A stretch of DNA of 64,000 nucleotides from Cricetomys ansorgei (GCA_026225945.1 JAMJFZ010001133.1:17203501-17267500); one strand, 5' to 3'. Shown: positions 23,035 through 33,529, counted from the stretch's first letter. Numbers and translations are program-made. The notes: a model not told the origin generated them from the sequence alone.

Positions 23035-23155
23035 GGAGCCGAAGGTCTAACTCATTAGTACAATGGTTATCTAGCATGTGAAAGGTTCCAGAGTCAATTC
23101 CCAGTACTCTTCCACCCCCAGAAACAAACAAACAACAATAACAACAAACACCAAA
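23035..23155 (+). mobile_element. ID element with A-rich tail
   Basis: 'gtctaactcattagtacaat' is a diverged A-box side, 'atctagcatgtgaaaggttc' follows, then 'cagagtcaattcccagtac' is the B-box side, and an A/C-rich tail (aaacaaacaaac...) ends it. It is a tRNA-derived SINE and not a functional tRNA. Confidence 0.75.
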
Positions 23156-23955
23156 TCACTCAGTCCCAGGCCGCTGCTCACATGGCACAGGGCTTCACCA
23201 GCCACCTTGTGCAAGTCTTATTTCTGTGAGCGTGCCTTGATTCTTATCAGTTTTATGTGGAAATTTTAATTAAAATTTGAAAACTATTATATCCCCCAAG
23301 GGAGACAAATAATAGCTGCAGGTATTCTGGGAAGTGGATGATTTGAGATCCAAACAGCAAATGACTCTGCCTTGCTTACAAGAAGCAGGCATCAGGGTTA
23401 TAATAAAAGCGGAGGAGCTGGGCAAAGGAAAGGGCTCACAGGAAACCGCAGATAAAGCTGTAGGTAGGTGTGGACCATCCCAGGCTGCAAATTCTTGGTG
23501 TAACCAGCTAGCTCGGGTACAAGTGCCATTGCTTTCTGTATGGTTACACAAACCATGGTCAGAAGTGTCTGCATTGATCTGGGAGAGAGCCATTTAAGGT
23601 CTGAAGAGAAGAATATCTCAGCCTCTCCCTAGGACAAATGGCAATAATGAATTCAAGAACATCATAAGAGAAGCATGGCTATGGTTGGAAACCACTGGGA
23701 AGAACAGCAGAAGTACCACTGCCCTGCTTCATCCTGGCCTCGCCCACTAAGGGTCTCTGAGTGTCTTCTATGTTCTCACCTGAGGCTAGCCTTCAAAGGG
23801 AAGAGCTGAAAACCCACATGCCAGTTTCAACACCTAGCACCCAAGGTGTGAAGGGTGTGAATAACTGCACACCATCAATTAGCTCAAAACACAGAGAAAT
23901 AATTAGAAAGCAACAGCTCTCGACTACTGATCTTTGTATGTAATGTAAGGTACTT
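23156..23955. other. Unique non-coding sequence
   Basis: No gene recognised. Two overlapping frames on opposite strands (23270-23593, minus; 23334-23597, plus) share this stretch without a known domain. Confidence 0.4.
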
Positions 23956-23959
23956 AAGT

Positions 23960-24343
23960 ACCATGAGCTTGACTGAATTTAGAATCACCTAGAAGTTTGA
24001 GATAAACCTTGGGGTGTGTCTGTGAGGGAATTTAGAGAGGATTAACTGGGGTGAGGCAAGAGGGGCATCTGTCCTGAATGTGAGTGGTACCATTCCATTG
24101 GCTGGAGACCTAGTCAGAATCCAATGGGGAAAGAAACCAGCCAGTAGAGTCCAGGCTTTCCTCTCTCTCTCTTTCTCTCTCTCTCTGCTTCCTGAGGGCC
24201 TTTCCGCAAACCAGGCTGTTTCATCATGCACTCCCACCATGATGGTCTGACCTCCCTGAAATCTCCAGATGAAGGAAACTTTCTTTTCTAGAGTTGTTTC
24301 TGTCAAGTATGCCCACCGCAGCAGAATAACTAATGTATGTACA
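23960..24343 (+). mobile_element. MaLR-type solo LTR
   Basis: An LTR-like sequence: 'agcttgactgaatttagaat', 'caccta', 'ggaatttagagaggattaac', 'gtggtaccattccattggct', then a TC run, 'gcttcctgagg', 'cccaccatgatggtctgacc', and the 3' end 'agagttgtttctgtcaagta' with 'agcagaataactaatgta'. This order is shared by rodent MaLR LTRs. It is old and lacks internal sequence. Confidence 0.72.
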
Positions 24344-24366
24344 TAATTTTTCAAGCTTTTCTTTTT

Positions 24367-24497
24367 AAAGACAGTATTGCAGGGTAGGCCAAGCTGACCT
24401 TCAGCTCACTATGTAGTTGAGGTTATCTCTGAACTCCTGATCCTCCTGCCTCTACTTTCCAAGTGCTAGAATTATGGGCTTGTGCCACCACGCCCTC
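24367..24497 (-). mobile_element. B1 SINE, reverse orientation
   Basis: The complement of a 7SL-derived B1: 'cagggtaggccaagctgacc', 'tcagctcactatgtag', 'ctgaactcctgatcctcctg', 'cctctactttccaagtgcta', and 'cttgtgccaccacgccc'. This is the clearest B1 in the window but still diverged from young copies. Confidence 0.88.
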
Positions 24498-24499
24498 TC

Positions 24500-24900
24500 T
24501 TATCGTTTGTTTGAAAAAACAGCTGTGTTTAACAATCTGATTGATGGAAGTTCAAACTTAGTGAGTGGCTTCTGTGGAACATCTCTGCCTGCCTCTAGCT
24601 CATGGCTGTCTTGCTGTCCTCATTCTTTCTGGACTTAGTGGTGGTCATGTTCTTGCTTGTGCTTTCTACTACATGAGGCAAGACCAGGTCTTCCTCTCCA
24701 TCTTCCCAGTAGAGTCCTGTAAAGCATAGTAAACGTTGTAAACGAAGCTGAAGTGGCTGAGCAGCTCATGGGTACAGGGTGGTAGTGGAGACTACAGAAA
24801 CAAATGCTAGGCTCCCTGCTCCAGGTTGCTACAGGTCAAGATGCTTTTTGATCATGGCAGCCATCACACAAGTGGCCATCTGCTTACGCTGTTTGTATGG
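24500..24900. other. Unique non-coding sequence
   Basis: No gene or repeat recognised. Confidence 0.4.
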
Positions 24901-24904
24901 CTGG

Positions 24905-25005
24905 GCTGACCCTCCATGAGGACAGGGCTTGTGTCTATCCTCCAAGCCCGATGTTTGGCAAACAGTGCATGTTCAATCAATACTTGTTGATTCTGGCTGA
25001 CTCTA
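24905..25005 (+). repeat. L2 3' end remnant
   Basis: 'accctccatgaggacagggc' with 'ttgtgtctatcctcc', then 'ggcaaacagtgcatgttcaa' and 'tcaatacttgttgattctgg', follows the order of the L2 3' end ('ctccatgagggcagggac...cagtgcctgg...caataaatatttgttgaa'). It is an ancient LINE remnant and non-coding. Confidence 0.6.
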
Positions 25006-25390
25006 CAAAGTTTATAATGGTTTTCTAAACTATCCACACAAAAATACACAAATGCATTCTGTTGGGAAAATATTCCAACATTACAGATAGAGAGAAGTAT
25101 CTTCCAAAGAGCCCCCAATCCCAAGAAGTTCCATTAGGGTGGGAACCACAGCCATGGGTAGGTGTGTAGCCTGTAGTATTTCGGGTTTGCTTACAAATGT
25201 ATCTATAAATGTGCATGGTACCATTTTGAGACCTTAAACGTTGGTTCTGAAGTAATCAGAGATCCACAAGATGTTTTCATAACAGTACAGTGAGGTCCTT
25301 GTACTCTTTCCGCAGTTGTCCCCAGCAGCCCCACGATATAGAACTGCATGACAATAGCAGAGGCACAGAAGGGCACTGGGAAATGCGTAT
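25006..25390. other. Unique non-coding sequence
   Basis: No gene recognised. Confidence 0.4.
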
Positions 25391-25394
25391 AGCT

Positions 25395-25500
25395 CTAGAT
25401 TGTGTTCCATACGCAATTGTGTGTTGCTACCGCCACAATCAAGACGTGGGACTATTCTGTCAACAGGTTGTTCTAACTACCCCATCACCTACCCATCCGC
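25395..25500 (-). repeat. Possible ancient L1 3' UTR remnant
   Basis: 'gtgttgctaccgccacaatc' with 'aagacgtgggactattctgt' and 'accccatcacctacccatcc' echoes the complement of an old L1 3' region ('...aaccaccaccacaatc...'). The match is short, so identification is weak. Confidence 0.35.
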
Positions 25501-26084
25501 AATCATACTTCTCTCGCTCCACAAGTCTCCTGTCCTCTCTAATCTCAGCTTCTGCTGTCTCCTCGGTGATGTAGCTATGAGATCACACCTCGGCTCTCAT
25601 AGACTTCTGACGCTGCTTTAATTTATGTCAGTATAATTGGCCTCGAAAGTAAAACCTTTAGGAAACATGCATCATGCAGTGTACACATACACTTTTTAAT
25701 TAAGCCTAGTGTCCCAGAGGACTTTGTCTTTCAGAAAACGCAGGTATGCCCACATCCCCTTAACGCTCACGTAATATCCTGTGGACTGAAAGAGTCCGTG
25801 TATGTCCATGAGGCTAACATGTCCATGTTGCTAATAAATTCTGTTCTCTAACAGTCTCCAGCCATGGTCCCAGGGAGCATCTCAAGATGTCATTAGCCAG
25901 ACCTGGAAAGCAAAAGAAAACTGATCAGGAATGTCCCTAAGAGTCCCCAGCAAGAATTTCGAATCATGAAGTGAGCCACACCAAGGGTGTATGATTAGTT
26001 CATATGCTTGGGGGTCACTTGTCATTTCTAGCACCTGGAAAGAGGAATGCAGCTCTAGGGGAAGGACAGGAAGAAATTCCTTAC
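25501..26084. other. Unique non-coding sequence
   Basis: No gene or clear repeat recognised. Confidence 0.4.
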
Positions 26085-26425
26085 AGTCACTTAGTTACTT
26101 TTGCTACTGCTGTAATAAAATGCATCAAGAAAAGCAACTCAAAAGAAAAAAGGGACGATTTTTTTTTTCTCACAGTCTGTTATGGTGACAGGAGCCTGAA
26201 GGATCCACATTCAGGAAGCAGAGAAGCGTGAATCATGCTGCTGCCCAGCTCCCTTTCTCCATTTGCACAGCCCAGAGTCTCAGGCAGGGAATGGTGCTGT
26301 CTACAGTGGTCTTCTTACCTCACTGCAATCAAGAGATGCCCACAGGCATGCCCAAGACCCATGTCCCGGGCAATTCTAGACTCTGTCAAGCTGACTTCTG
26401 CAAGTTGCCTACTAATGTCAATATA
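26085..26425 (-). mobile_element. MaLR-type solo LTR, reverse orientation
   Basis: The plus strand shows 'ttagttacttttgctactgc' with 'tgtaataaaatgc', 'aggaagcagagaagcgtgaa', 'ctgcccagctccctttctcc', 'gcaatcaagagatgcccaca', and 'ctagactctgtcaagctgac'. In reverse this follows a rodent MaLR LTR. The T run at 26159-26169 lies within it. No coding capacity remains. Confidence 0.72.
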
Positions 26426-26477
26426 GGCTTCCTCGATGCTCCAGAAAGATTTGCTAAATACACGCAGACACATTGAT

Positions 26478-26491
26478 CACACACACACACA

Positions 26492-26530
<39 letters not shown>

Positions 26531-26717
26531 ACACACACACAGACACACACACACAGACACACCAGTCACACACATACACACACACAGAAGCACAGATACA
26601 TTGATTACACGCATGCAGACACACCAGTCACACACATGCGCACACACACATACACACACACACACACACACAGTACACACTCGAACATGCACGTGCACGC
26701 ATGCGCGTGCACACGCA
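26478..26717. repeat. Long CA-rich compound microsatellite
   Basis: About 240 bases of (CA)n with interspersed GACA, CATA and CAGT variants. It ends in a 33-base perfectly alternating purine-pyrimidine segment rich in CG steps (26685-26717). The His/Thr and Val/Cys repeat frames over it are artefacts. Confidence 0.96.
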
Positions 26718-27688
26718 GACACATTGGTGCAGGAGCAAGTGATAGGATGCCAGCAGGATTTTCGTCTTTGTTGTCTTTGTTTTTTCACTTTGCAAGCATC
26801 AGTACCTTCAGAGTGACAGGTGAATACAGGTATCCCATAGGCTGCTCCTGAAGATTATTGGCTGTAAGAGAAGCAGAGTGGAAGGCACCAGAGTGGAAGC
26901 AGTGAACCCCTAGAACCCTTATTGTAGCTCTTCTGAGCCAGCGTGAATTTCAAGCTCTTGGCTACATCCAGAAGGAGCCCTGTCATGACTTCCAGAAAGC
27001 TGGTACAACCCCCAAACCATCAGCTCCCAGGGGAGCCTGATTTGCAAAGGCCTGAGTTGAGGGGGGGAGATAAGAGGGGGTGGGGGAGGTGGGAGGGGGA
27101 CTCTCAGTTTCCCCCTTTGCCTCCCCACTTTCTCTCACCATGTTCTAAGCCATTTGTACAGATTCGGGCCTGTTTTGTTACCCATGTCTGAAAGGCTTGG
27201 GGCTTTATTTAGAGTTTTCTTATTCTTTAGGAGAATAAAACTCTGTTCATTTTAATAGATGAAGCCAGGAATCTAAACTGAAAGCAGAGCCGTGTAAACA
27301 AAGTCCTTTTATGTGGTGACTCCAAATGAGTTTACGGTAACAAAAACAGGACAAGTAAATAAGTGAGGTTTACAAACAGAAACTGCAAAGTTGCTGAAGT
27401 GTGAGGCAAATTGTCCAAGGCCCCCTGACTCCATTCTATGGCCTGGTTTTCTCCATTTGCATTTCTATCCCAGGATTCTGGGGAGGAGGGAATGTTCTGT
27501 GTAAGAGAAAAGAATCTCCAGTGGCAGGGCTAATCCTTGATCCAGAGACCTCTTGCAGGGCCCACAGGATGGACACCACCCCCTCCTGGTCCCCATGAAG
27601 AAGCTTGGCTGGGGGACATCACCTACAGATCCATAAATGGTCCCAGAACTCATATAAATGCTCTACGGGCTTGGTGACTCCTCTGTGA
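26718..27688. other. Unique non-coding stretch with G-rich runs and forkhead-like motifs
   Basis: No gene recognised. There is a G-rich run at 27061-27099, an imperfect hairpin at 27211-27244 and three matches to the forkhead core between 27294 and 27378 (see findings). Confidence 0.4.
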
Positions 27689-27689
27689 T

Positions 27690-27895
27690 TCCAGATGCAG
27701 AGGGATCCCCGGGACAAGCTGGCTAGCCGGAGTAGCCAAATCGTTGAGCTATGAGTTCGACTGAGACGTCCTGCCTCAATCTAGAAGATGGAGAGTGTCC
27801 AAAGACATATGTTAACCTCTGGCCTCCACATGTGCACCCACTCTTGTGTAAACACGCACACAATGCTCATTCACTGTAGATACACACAGACAAAA
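27690..27895 (+). mobile_element. B4/RSINE1-type SINE 3' part
   Basis: 'ctggctagccggagtagcca', 'aatcgttgagctatgagttc', 'gactgagacgtcctgcctca' with 'atctagaagatggagagtg', and 'acctctggcctccacatgtg' give the typical RSINE1/B4 3' half ending in CA-rich sequence. The head is missing or eroded. Confidence 0.72.
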
Positions 27896-27902
27896 GAGAG
27901 AG

Positions 27903-27945
27903 CTGGGAATATAGCTCAGTGGTAGAATGCTTGTTTCACATGGAG
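27903..27945 (+). mobile_element. Partial ID element
   Basis: 'gctgggaatatagctcagtg' followed by 'gtagaatgcttg' is the A-box half of the ID SINE. The B-box half is not recognisable, so this copy is truncated. Confidence 0.7.
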
Positions 27946-30545
27946 TGAGGTAGAGAAGGAAGGAGCAGAGAGGAGGGAGAGACACGGGCACACAGAGTTG
28001 GGGGGGTGGGAGGCGAGAGGGAGCCTGTGTATGCCCAATCAATTGTCATTGTTGCTGGAGTGGGGGAGTCCTTCCTTGAATCCACGGAAGGCTTAGGGTG
28101 TGCCCAGCAGGTGGGACTCATTATCCACGATCATCTTTGCCAGTGGGATTGGTGACCTGGCATTCAACCACTCTTCCCGAGAAAACAGCTAAACATGGCG
28201 TGAAGTTTCATCTGGGTGGTTCTGAGACAGTCAGTTGGATTTGGAGCTGAGGGTAGAGGTCAAGCCAGAGTACTGTGGGAAACGGGAGAACAGGGGAGGG
28301 GTGAGTTAACCTCTCTGCTATGGCGTGCTAGTAAATATTTAACAACCAGCTCTCTGGACTGAGGGGAGACTGGGTCTGCTGCCTTTGTGGCCTTCGCTGG
28401 TACAAACACACCCAGCAGGGCCCAGTGCAGGCTATCAAGAGAAGTCACATGGCTCACAGAAGTGAAGAACACTTAGCAATCTCTCCCTACTTCTTATCTT
28501 TCCTCCAGCATACCACTACTTGTGTGGTTTAGGGAATGTGTCTTACTGGGACTTTGTGAGAGAAAGTAGTATCAGAACCACATTTCCAGGAATTTCAAGC
28601 ATACTGTTTTCCAATACTTAGAAATACGTCTTCAGTGTCTGCCTGTCTTCCTAGGTACATAGCAAGACCCATCTTTATGGGCCAGGGGTAGATGCTAACT
28701 AGCTAACTAAGACCTATTGTGCATGGTCTACCATGCACAAGTGTGTTCTGATGGGTCTAGTGGTGTTTTGGATAGACTAACTGATTGTAATAATACCCAC
28801 TGTACCCTAGAAACCGTGTGGATTCTTTAATAGGAAGAACAGGCTCCACCCCCACCTCAGCTTTTTGATTTTTGATAGCACAGTCCCACAGAGAGTCACT
28901 TCCAGAGGCCTAAGCTGTGCCTAAGAACTTGCTAAACATGGAGAGCTTGGGGACCATCATTTGAAAAAGACTTTTGGATGGGTTTTGTACAAACTCAGTG
29001 TTTAAAATAACTTCTCGATGAGGTAGATTTTGCTGAGGAAAACAAAGCTTGTAAATCTTGATAAAGTCTCCAAAGTTATACATTTTAGTAACTCCAGGAC
29101 TCAGAAATCCACGTTAGGTATGCCAGATGCCAAAACTAACCAACAGAAGAAATGGACTTTCCTGGGATGGGGCTGACTGACTGGCTGATGGAGTGAATCA
29201 GGGATAGGTTTCCACTGGTTGTGAGCTCTGTGAATCAGAGGTAAGAATGGAAATAGGGGCCGGGGGAGGCAATAGGGCAGGATTACAATGGAGGGAGCAG
29301 ACCTTGAAGTACAAGCATAGATTATGGCACCTCCATTCTGTGTGGTGCTGCAGCCAGGTAGTGGTGATGGGCGAGCTTTCTGTCACAATCGCCTTCCACT
29401 CACAGACTGTCTCAGCAGGTGAGCTGCTCTTGTCTATGCTTCTCACAGTGATTCAGAGAAGATAGCACACTAAGCTTACTGCCGGAAAGCAGAATAGTTG
29501 AGTCTCCATGCCCCTGGGTCTGTTTCCCCTGGCCTCTGATAGACCAGCGTTGAAGCCTCCACTGACTAGGGTGGGGGTGGACATGAGGACCACCATGAGG
29601 AGGAGTGGTGGGAAGTCGTAGGCAGTTTGATCCCTGCTGGATGGCCATCTGCAGCCACTTCTCTGGGAACTACAAGCCCTGTCTGCTTGGTTCCTGGAAA
29701 CTGTCACTGTTGCTGGGGCATCCCGAACACTTGTGTGGACAGATGCTATCTCCTGGAGAAACGATTTCCTTATGACTCCAGTAGCTTCAGTCCTGCCTTT
29801 CGTTTCATCCCATGGCCATGTGTGGGTCAAATGAGGCTGGGAGCATGTGTTCTGGGAACTCGGGCTGTTTCCGTGGAGATAAAAGTCATCTGTGGTAATT
29901 AAAACTTCAGAATGAAAGGAGGTGATTTCTGAAGAATGTTCTCTGTGTCATGCTTTTCTTCCCTCCTCTTCCTCTTCCTCTTCTCTGCTCACAATCCTGC
30001 ATAGAGATAATGACAAAGTTATGAAAATAAAAGTCTCGCTGGCTAGGAGAGGCACACACTTGCGTGGTGGGGAGGATGAAGTTAGAGAGTCTGCCTTCTG
30101 CCAGCAGAAACTTCTTGGGCCCCAGGGTCTGGAACCAGCACGCCACAGTATAACCAGTGAGCAGATTGGTATTCACAGAGAGTCTGTCTATAAAGAATGT
30201 TCACGGTTCTGTAGGTGGGAAGAAGATAAGTGTGAGGCCAGGGTAAAAGAAGCAGGCACTGACCAAAGGATGCTGCATAGGCATGCTTTTATCGACCCAC
30301 CATTGAATTAGTGAAATGGCAAAGTTCCTGCGTCCCTCTTGGGGTAATGAATTGGTGTAATTGTTTTGGAGGATGAAGGTTGGTAAAATATCACATTGGT
30401 AAATGTTTTCCCTGAACTGTCACAAAGCACTAGAGTTCGGAGTTGTTATTATAACCTAACTTATTCTTATACTGATTAAAAAGTATGAAATGGCTGCAAT
30501 TTATGCAAGAGATGGTTTGTATCTTATTGTTGAACTGTATGCAGC
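27946..30545. other. Long stretch without recognised genes
   Basis: About 2.6 kb without recognised exons. It holds a G run set at 28000-28021, a perfect inverted repeat at 28717-28740 and a pyrimidine-rich patch at 29955-29985. Open frames up to 129 codons occur on both strands without known domains. Confidence 0.4.
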
Positions 30546-30549
30546 ATCG

Positions 30550-30930
30550 GTGGTGGTTAGTTTTTGTTGGCCTAACACAAACTGGGCTCACCCGGGAAGA
30601 ATGGACATTAAATGAGGAATTCATCAAATTGGCCTGTGAACATGTCTGTGAGGCTTTTTCTGCTTGATGATTGATGTGAGAGGGTCTAGCCCACTGTGGG
30701 CAGCTCAATCCCTAGGCAGCTGGTTCAGGATTATATACGAGAGGCTGAGTAAGGTAGTAAGGAGAATTTCTCCATGGTCTCTGCTTTAGTTCCTGCCTTC
30801 AGATTCCTTCCTTGAGTTTCTGTCTTGACTTTTTTCAATGATGAAACTGTTATTTGTAAGAGGTAATAAATCCTTTCCTCCTCAAGTTGCTTTTGGTCAA
30901 TGTTTGATCATAGCAAGAGAGAAGCAAACT
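30550..30930 (+). mobile_element. ORR1-type MaLR solo LTR (older copy)
   Basis: 'tggtggttagtttttgttgg' at the start, 'gatgattgatgtgagagggt' with 'ctagcccactgtgggcagc', 'agttcctgccttcagattcc', 'ggtaataaatcctttcctcc', and 'agttgcttttggtcaatg' follow the order of ORR1-like LTRs, including an AATAAA polyadenylation signal. It is more diverged than its neighbour at 31326. Confidence 0.78.
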
Positions 30931-31320
30931 CCAAAATAGATAACGCCTACTTACTTATATAGGAAATAAAATATTATATATGTGTACATATTTGCATATA
31001 ATGGGGATTGATGCATGGGATTATGGAGGCCGGTCCCTCTCCCCAATCTGCCATCTGAAAGCTGGAGAACTATGAAAGTCCAAAGTCTGATGTTTAAATC
31101 AAGAGGCCTGAGACTCTGGAGTGTGGATTCCTGTGTGTGGGAGAAGGTAGGTGTCCCAACTCACCCAGAGGAAGTGTGTTCTTACTTGGTTTTCTGTTCT
31201 GTTGTGGTTTATGTAGATAGCAGGTTGCTCACTCAAACTGGTGAGGACCATTTTTACTCAGGCTACTGATTCAGATGCAAATCTCATCTGGAAAGAATGA
31301 ATGGACACGCTTGGAACTTG
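30931..31320. other. Unique non-coding spacer between two LTRs
   Basis: About 390 bases with no gene or coding internal region of a retroelement, so the two flanking LTRs are not an obvious proviral pair. Confidence 0.5.
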
Positions 31321-31325
31321 ATATT

Positions 31326-31708
31326 TATCCTAGCTAGCTTTATGTCAGCTTGACACCAGATAGATTTATCTGAAAGGAGGGAACTTCAATTAATTAAATG
31401 CCTCTACATCCAGCTGTAAGGTATTTTCTTAATTAGTGATCAATAGGGAGGGCCAGCCCATTGTGGGTGGTACCATTCCTAGCCTAGTGGTTCTGGGTTC
31501 TATAAGAAAGCAGACTGAGCAAGCCAGTAAGCAGCACCCCATGGCCCATGCATCAGATCCTGCCTCCAGGATCCTGCCTGTTTAAGTTCCTGTCCTGACT
31601 TTCGTCAATGATGCACAGTGCTGTAGAAGTGTAAGCTGGATAAACCATTTTGTCACCAATTTGGTTTTGGTCATGGTGTTTTGTCACAGCCATAGAAGCC
31701 CTAAGACA
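31326..31708 (+). mobile_element. ORR1-type MaLR solo LTR with perfect target duplication
   Basis: It begins 'tatcctagctagctttatgt', aligning without gaps to the ORR1-type start, and continues 'ttttcttaattagtgatcaa', 'cagcccattgtgggtgg', 'gttctataagaaagcagact', 'ccagtaagcagcacccc', 'gaagtgtaagctggataaac' and 'catagaagccctaagaca'. The 5-bp sequence atatt occurs immediately before (31321-31325) and after (31709-31713), the expected ERVL-class target duplication. The AATAAA signal is altered to 'gataaacc'. Confidence 0.92.
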
Positions 31709-31713
31709 ATATT

Positions 31714-32503
31714 TCACCAGCAATGCGGCATCCCTCAGTCCAGGCAGGAGCACAAGCCAGCTTCACCCTGTACCAAATGCATTTTCAAGCGTAAAAACCA
31801 CAGGTCAGATAAAGGCCACACGCATAAGCCCAGGTGCCCTTACACATTTAAAAGTGTTGCCTATACCGTCTTCCCTCCTGTGGCACACTGATTGGCTTCC
31901 AGTCCCATTCCCAGGCTCACCTAGACTGCTTTGTTGTGTTGATTTCACAGCAGCAGCTCTAGTTCACACGGCGCTGTAAAGACTCAGGAAGCCTATAAAA
32001 GTCATCTTTACTCTTGTCTCTTGACACACAGGGAATTTGGAATTCCCAGCAGCATAAAGATCTCACCAGGTGCTGAAATGTGTGGAAAGAGCCTTGAATT
32101 GATGGGTCCGGGACAGCAACCCCCATGTTCTTTGTCATTCTGCCATTCATTGCCCTGTGTGGTTGCTCAGGCTCAGCAAAATCCATCCCGTGGTGCTTTT
32201 ACCGCTTCACACACTCCGTCTCACGTGGCACCCTCCCTGACACCACCACCACCTCCACCAGTTTGAAAGTGAAAGCTAATGCAGTTCTTGGCAGCCTCCC
32301 TCCCGCTGGCTTTGATTGCTGTGTGACTGGCATGTGGCTTTGCTGTGGCTCAGCAGTTCTCTTGGCTGTACCCAGGCATTGCTTGTGTGCCTACATATCT
32401 ATTTATTAGCAAATATGGGTCTTCCCAGCCTTAAGAAGACTTGAGGGTTCTAATGACAGTACTACTATTGCCGATGGTAGAGCTGTCACGTTAAAATTAG
32501 GAC
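31714..32503. other. Unique non-coding sequence
   Basis: No gene recognised. A short (CAC)n patch lies at 32242-32261. Confidence 0.4.
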
Positions 32504-32504
32504 A

Positions 32505-32725
32505 AGAGTCGGTGAGATGGCGGGGAAAGGGGGAGTAGGAAGGACACTTGCCAAGTAAGCATGGTGACCCCAGTCAATTTCTGGAGCCTACATACAGGTG
32601 AATGAAGAAAACATGCTTCACAAAGTTGTCCTCTGACCTCCACAAGTTCACCATGACATGTGGCCACATACATACATCGTGCACACGCCCCCTCCAATGA
32701 TAATACAAATTCAGAAAAAACAAGA
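32505..32725 (+). mobile_element. B3/B2-type SINE
   Basis: A degenerate head 'gagtcggtgagatggc', then 'gacacttgccaagtaagcat', then 'caaagttgtcctctgacctc', 'cacaagttcaccatgacatg' and an A-rich end. This is the B3/B2 order on the plus strand. Confidence 0.8.
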
Positions 32726-33525
32726 ACAGGAGTGCAAGGTATCATTTACGGAATGTTGAGCCTGCTGGGTGCTGTGTTAATCATTTCACAGGATTTATCC
32801 CCACTCAAATTTAAGCATATACACGCCTATGGGGTCTAAGGATGAACTGAACTTCTCAGATGATGCCATGCATGGATATGAATTGACATTTCTTTTCTAT
32901 TAACAGTAGGCCATAAGTAAATACCTCAAGGTCACCTTGTTAGGGTGGATAAGACTGAGACCGTAATAATGCAGAGATCACAAGCTCTACATTCTGAGCT
33001 TGGATTTCTCACTCTTTACCCAGGGCTTGTTCATAGGGAGGCAAACCCTTTAAGGTAACCCTCACTCCCACCATGATCTTCTGTTAAGTCTTTGACACCC
33101 AGATCCAGTCAACAGGAGAGAAGAGATCAAGAAATCTACCAGCAAAGACCTACTCTCAAGGCCTAAACACAGCTCAGTGCCAGTCTCCCATATTTCCTAA
33201 GATGAGACTGAGCAGGCCCTGAAGGATCATGACCGGAGCCCACCAGCTATGGCTCCAACTAACAGTGGTCAGACTGTCTTCAGCCTCACCTACCAAGTGT
33301 CCCACATTATTTCATGAGGTGCTGTCTGAGCAAAATCCAGGAACCCATTCTTTTCCTCCAACGTAGTTCCTCCCCTTTTCCACCTGCTACCAAAACCAAA
33401 ATGGTAGAGTGGAAGATGTCAGTAAATTAAAGTCCTTCAGTAATGAATTAGTTAATTTTCCTTTAACTTAAAGTTTCTCTCAAAAGCCAGGACGGACAGA
33501 GGAGATTAAAAAAGAGGAGATTAAA
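32726..33525. other. Unique non-coding sequence, possible MIR trace
   Basis: No gene recognised. Near 32749-32800 'gctgggtgctgtgttaatca' with 'tttcacaggatttatcccc' may be the end of a reverse MIR. A 10-bp palindrome, ccatgcatgg, lies at 32866-32875. Confidence 0.4.
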
Positions 33526-33529
33526 ATTT

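Noticed and set aside
26478..26717. Repeat array considered as CRISPR
   Set aside because: Units are dinucleotides without unique spacers, and the DNA is a mammalian nuclear genome.
26436..26816. His/Thr-rich (plus) and Val/Cys-rich (minus) frames
   Set aside because: They are translations of the CA/TG microsatellite.
27903..27945. tRNA-like A-box considered as a tRNA gene
   Set aside because: Only the ID SINE head is present; there is no B-box, anticodon arm or terminator at the right spacing.
28800..28970. Possible reverse MER5A remnant
   Set aside because: Only a few words ('aagaacttgctaaacatgg', 'ggggaccatcatttga') are suggestive, which is too little to call.
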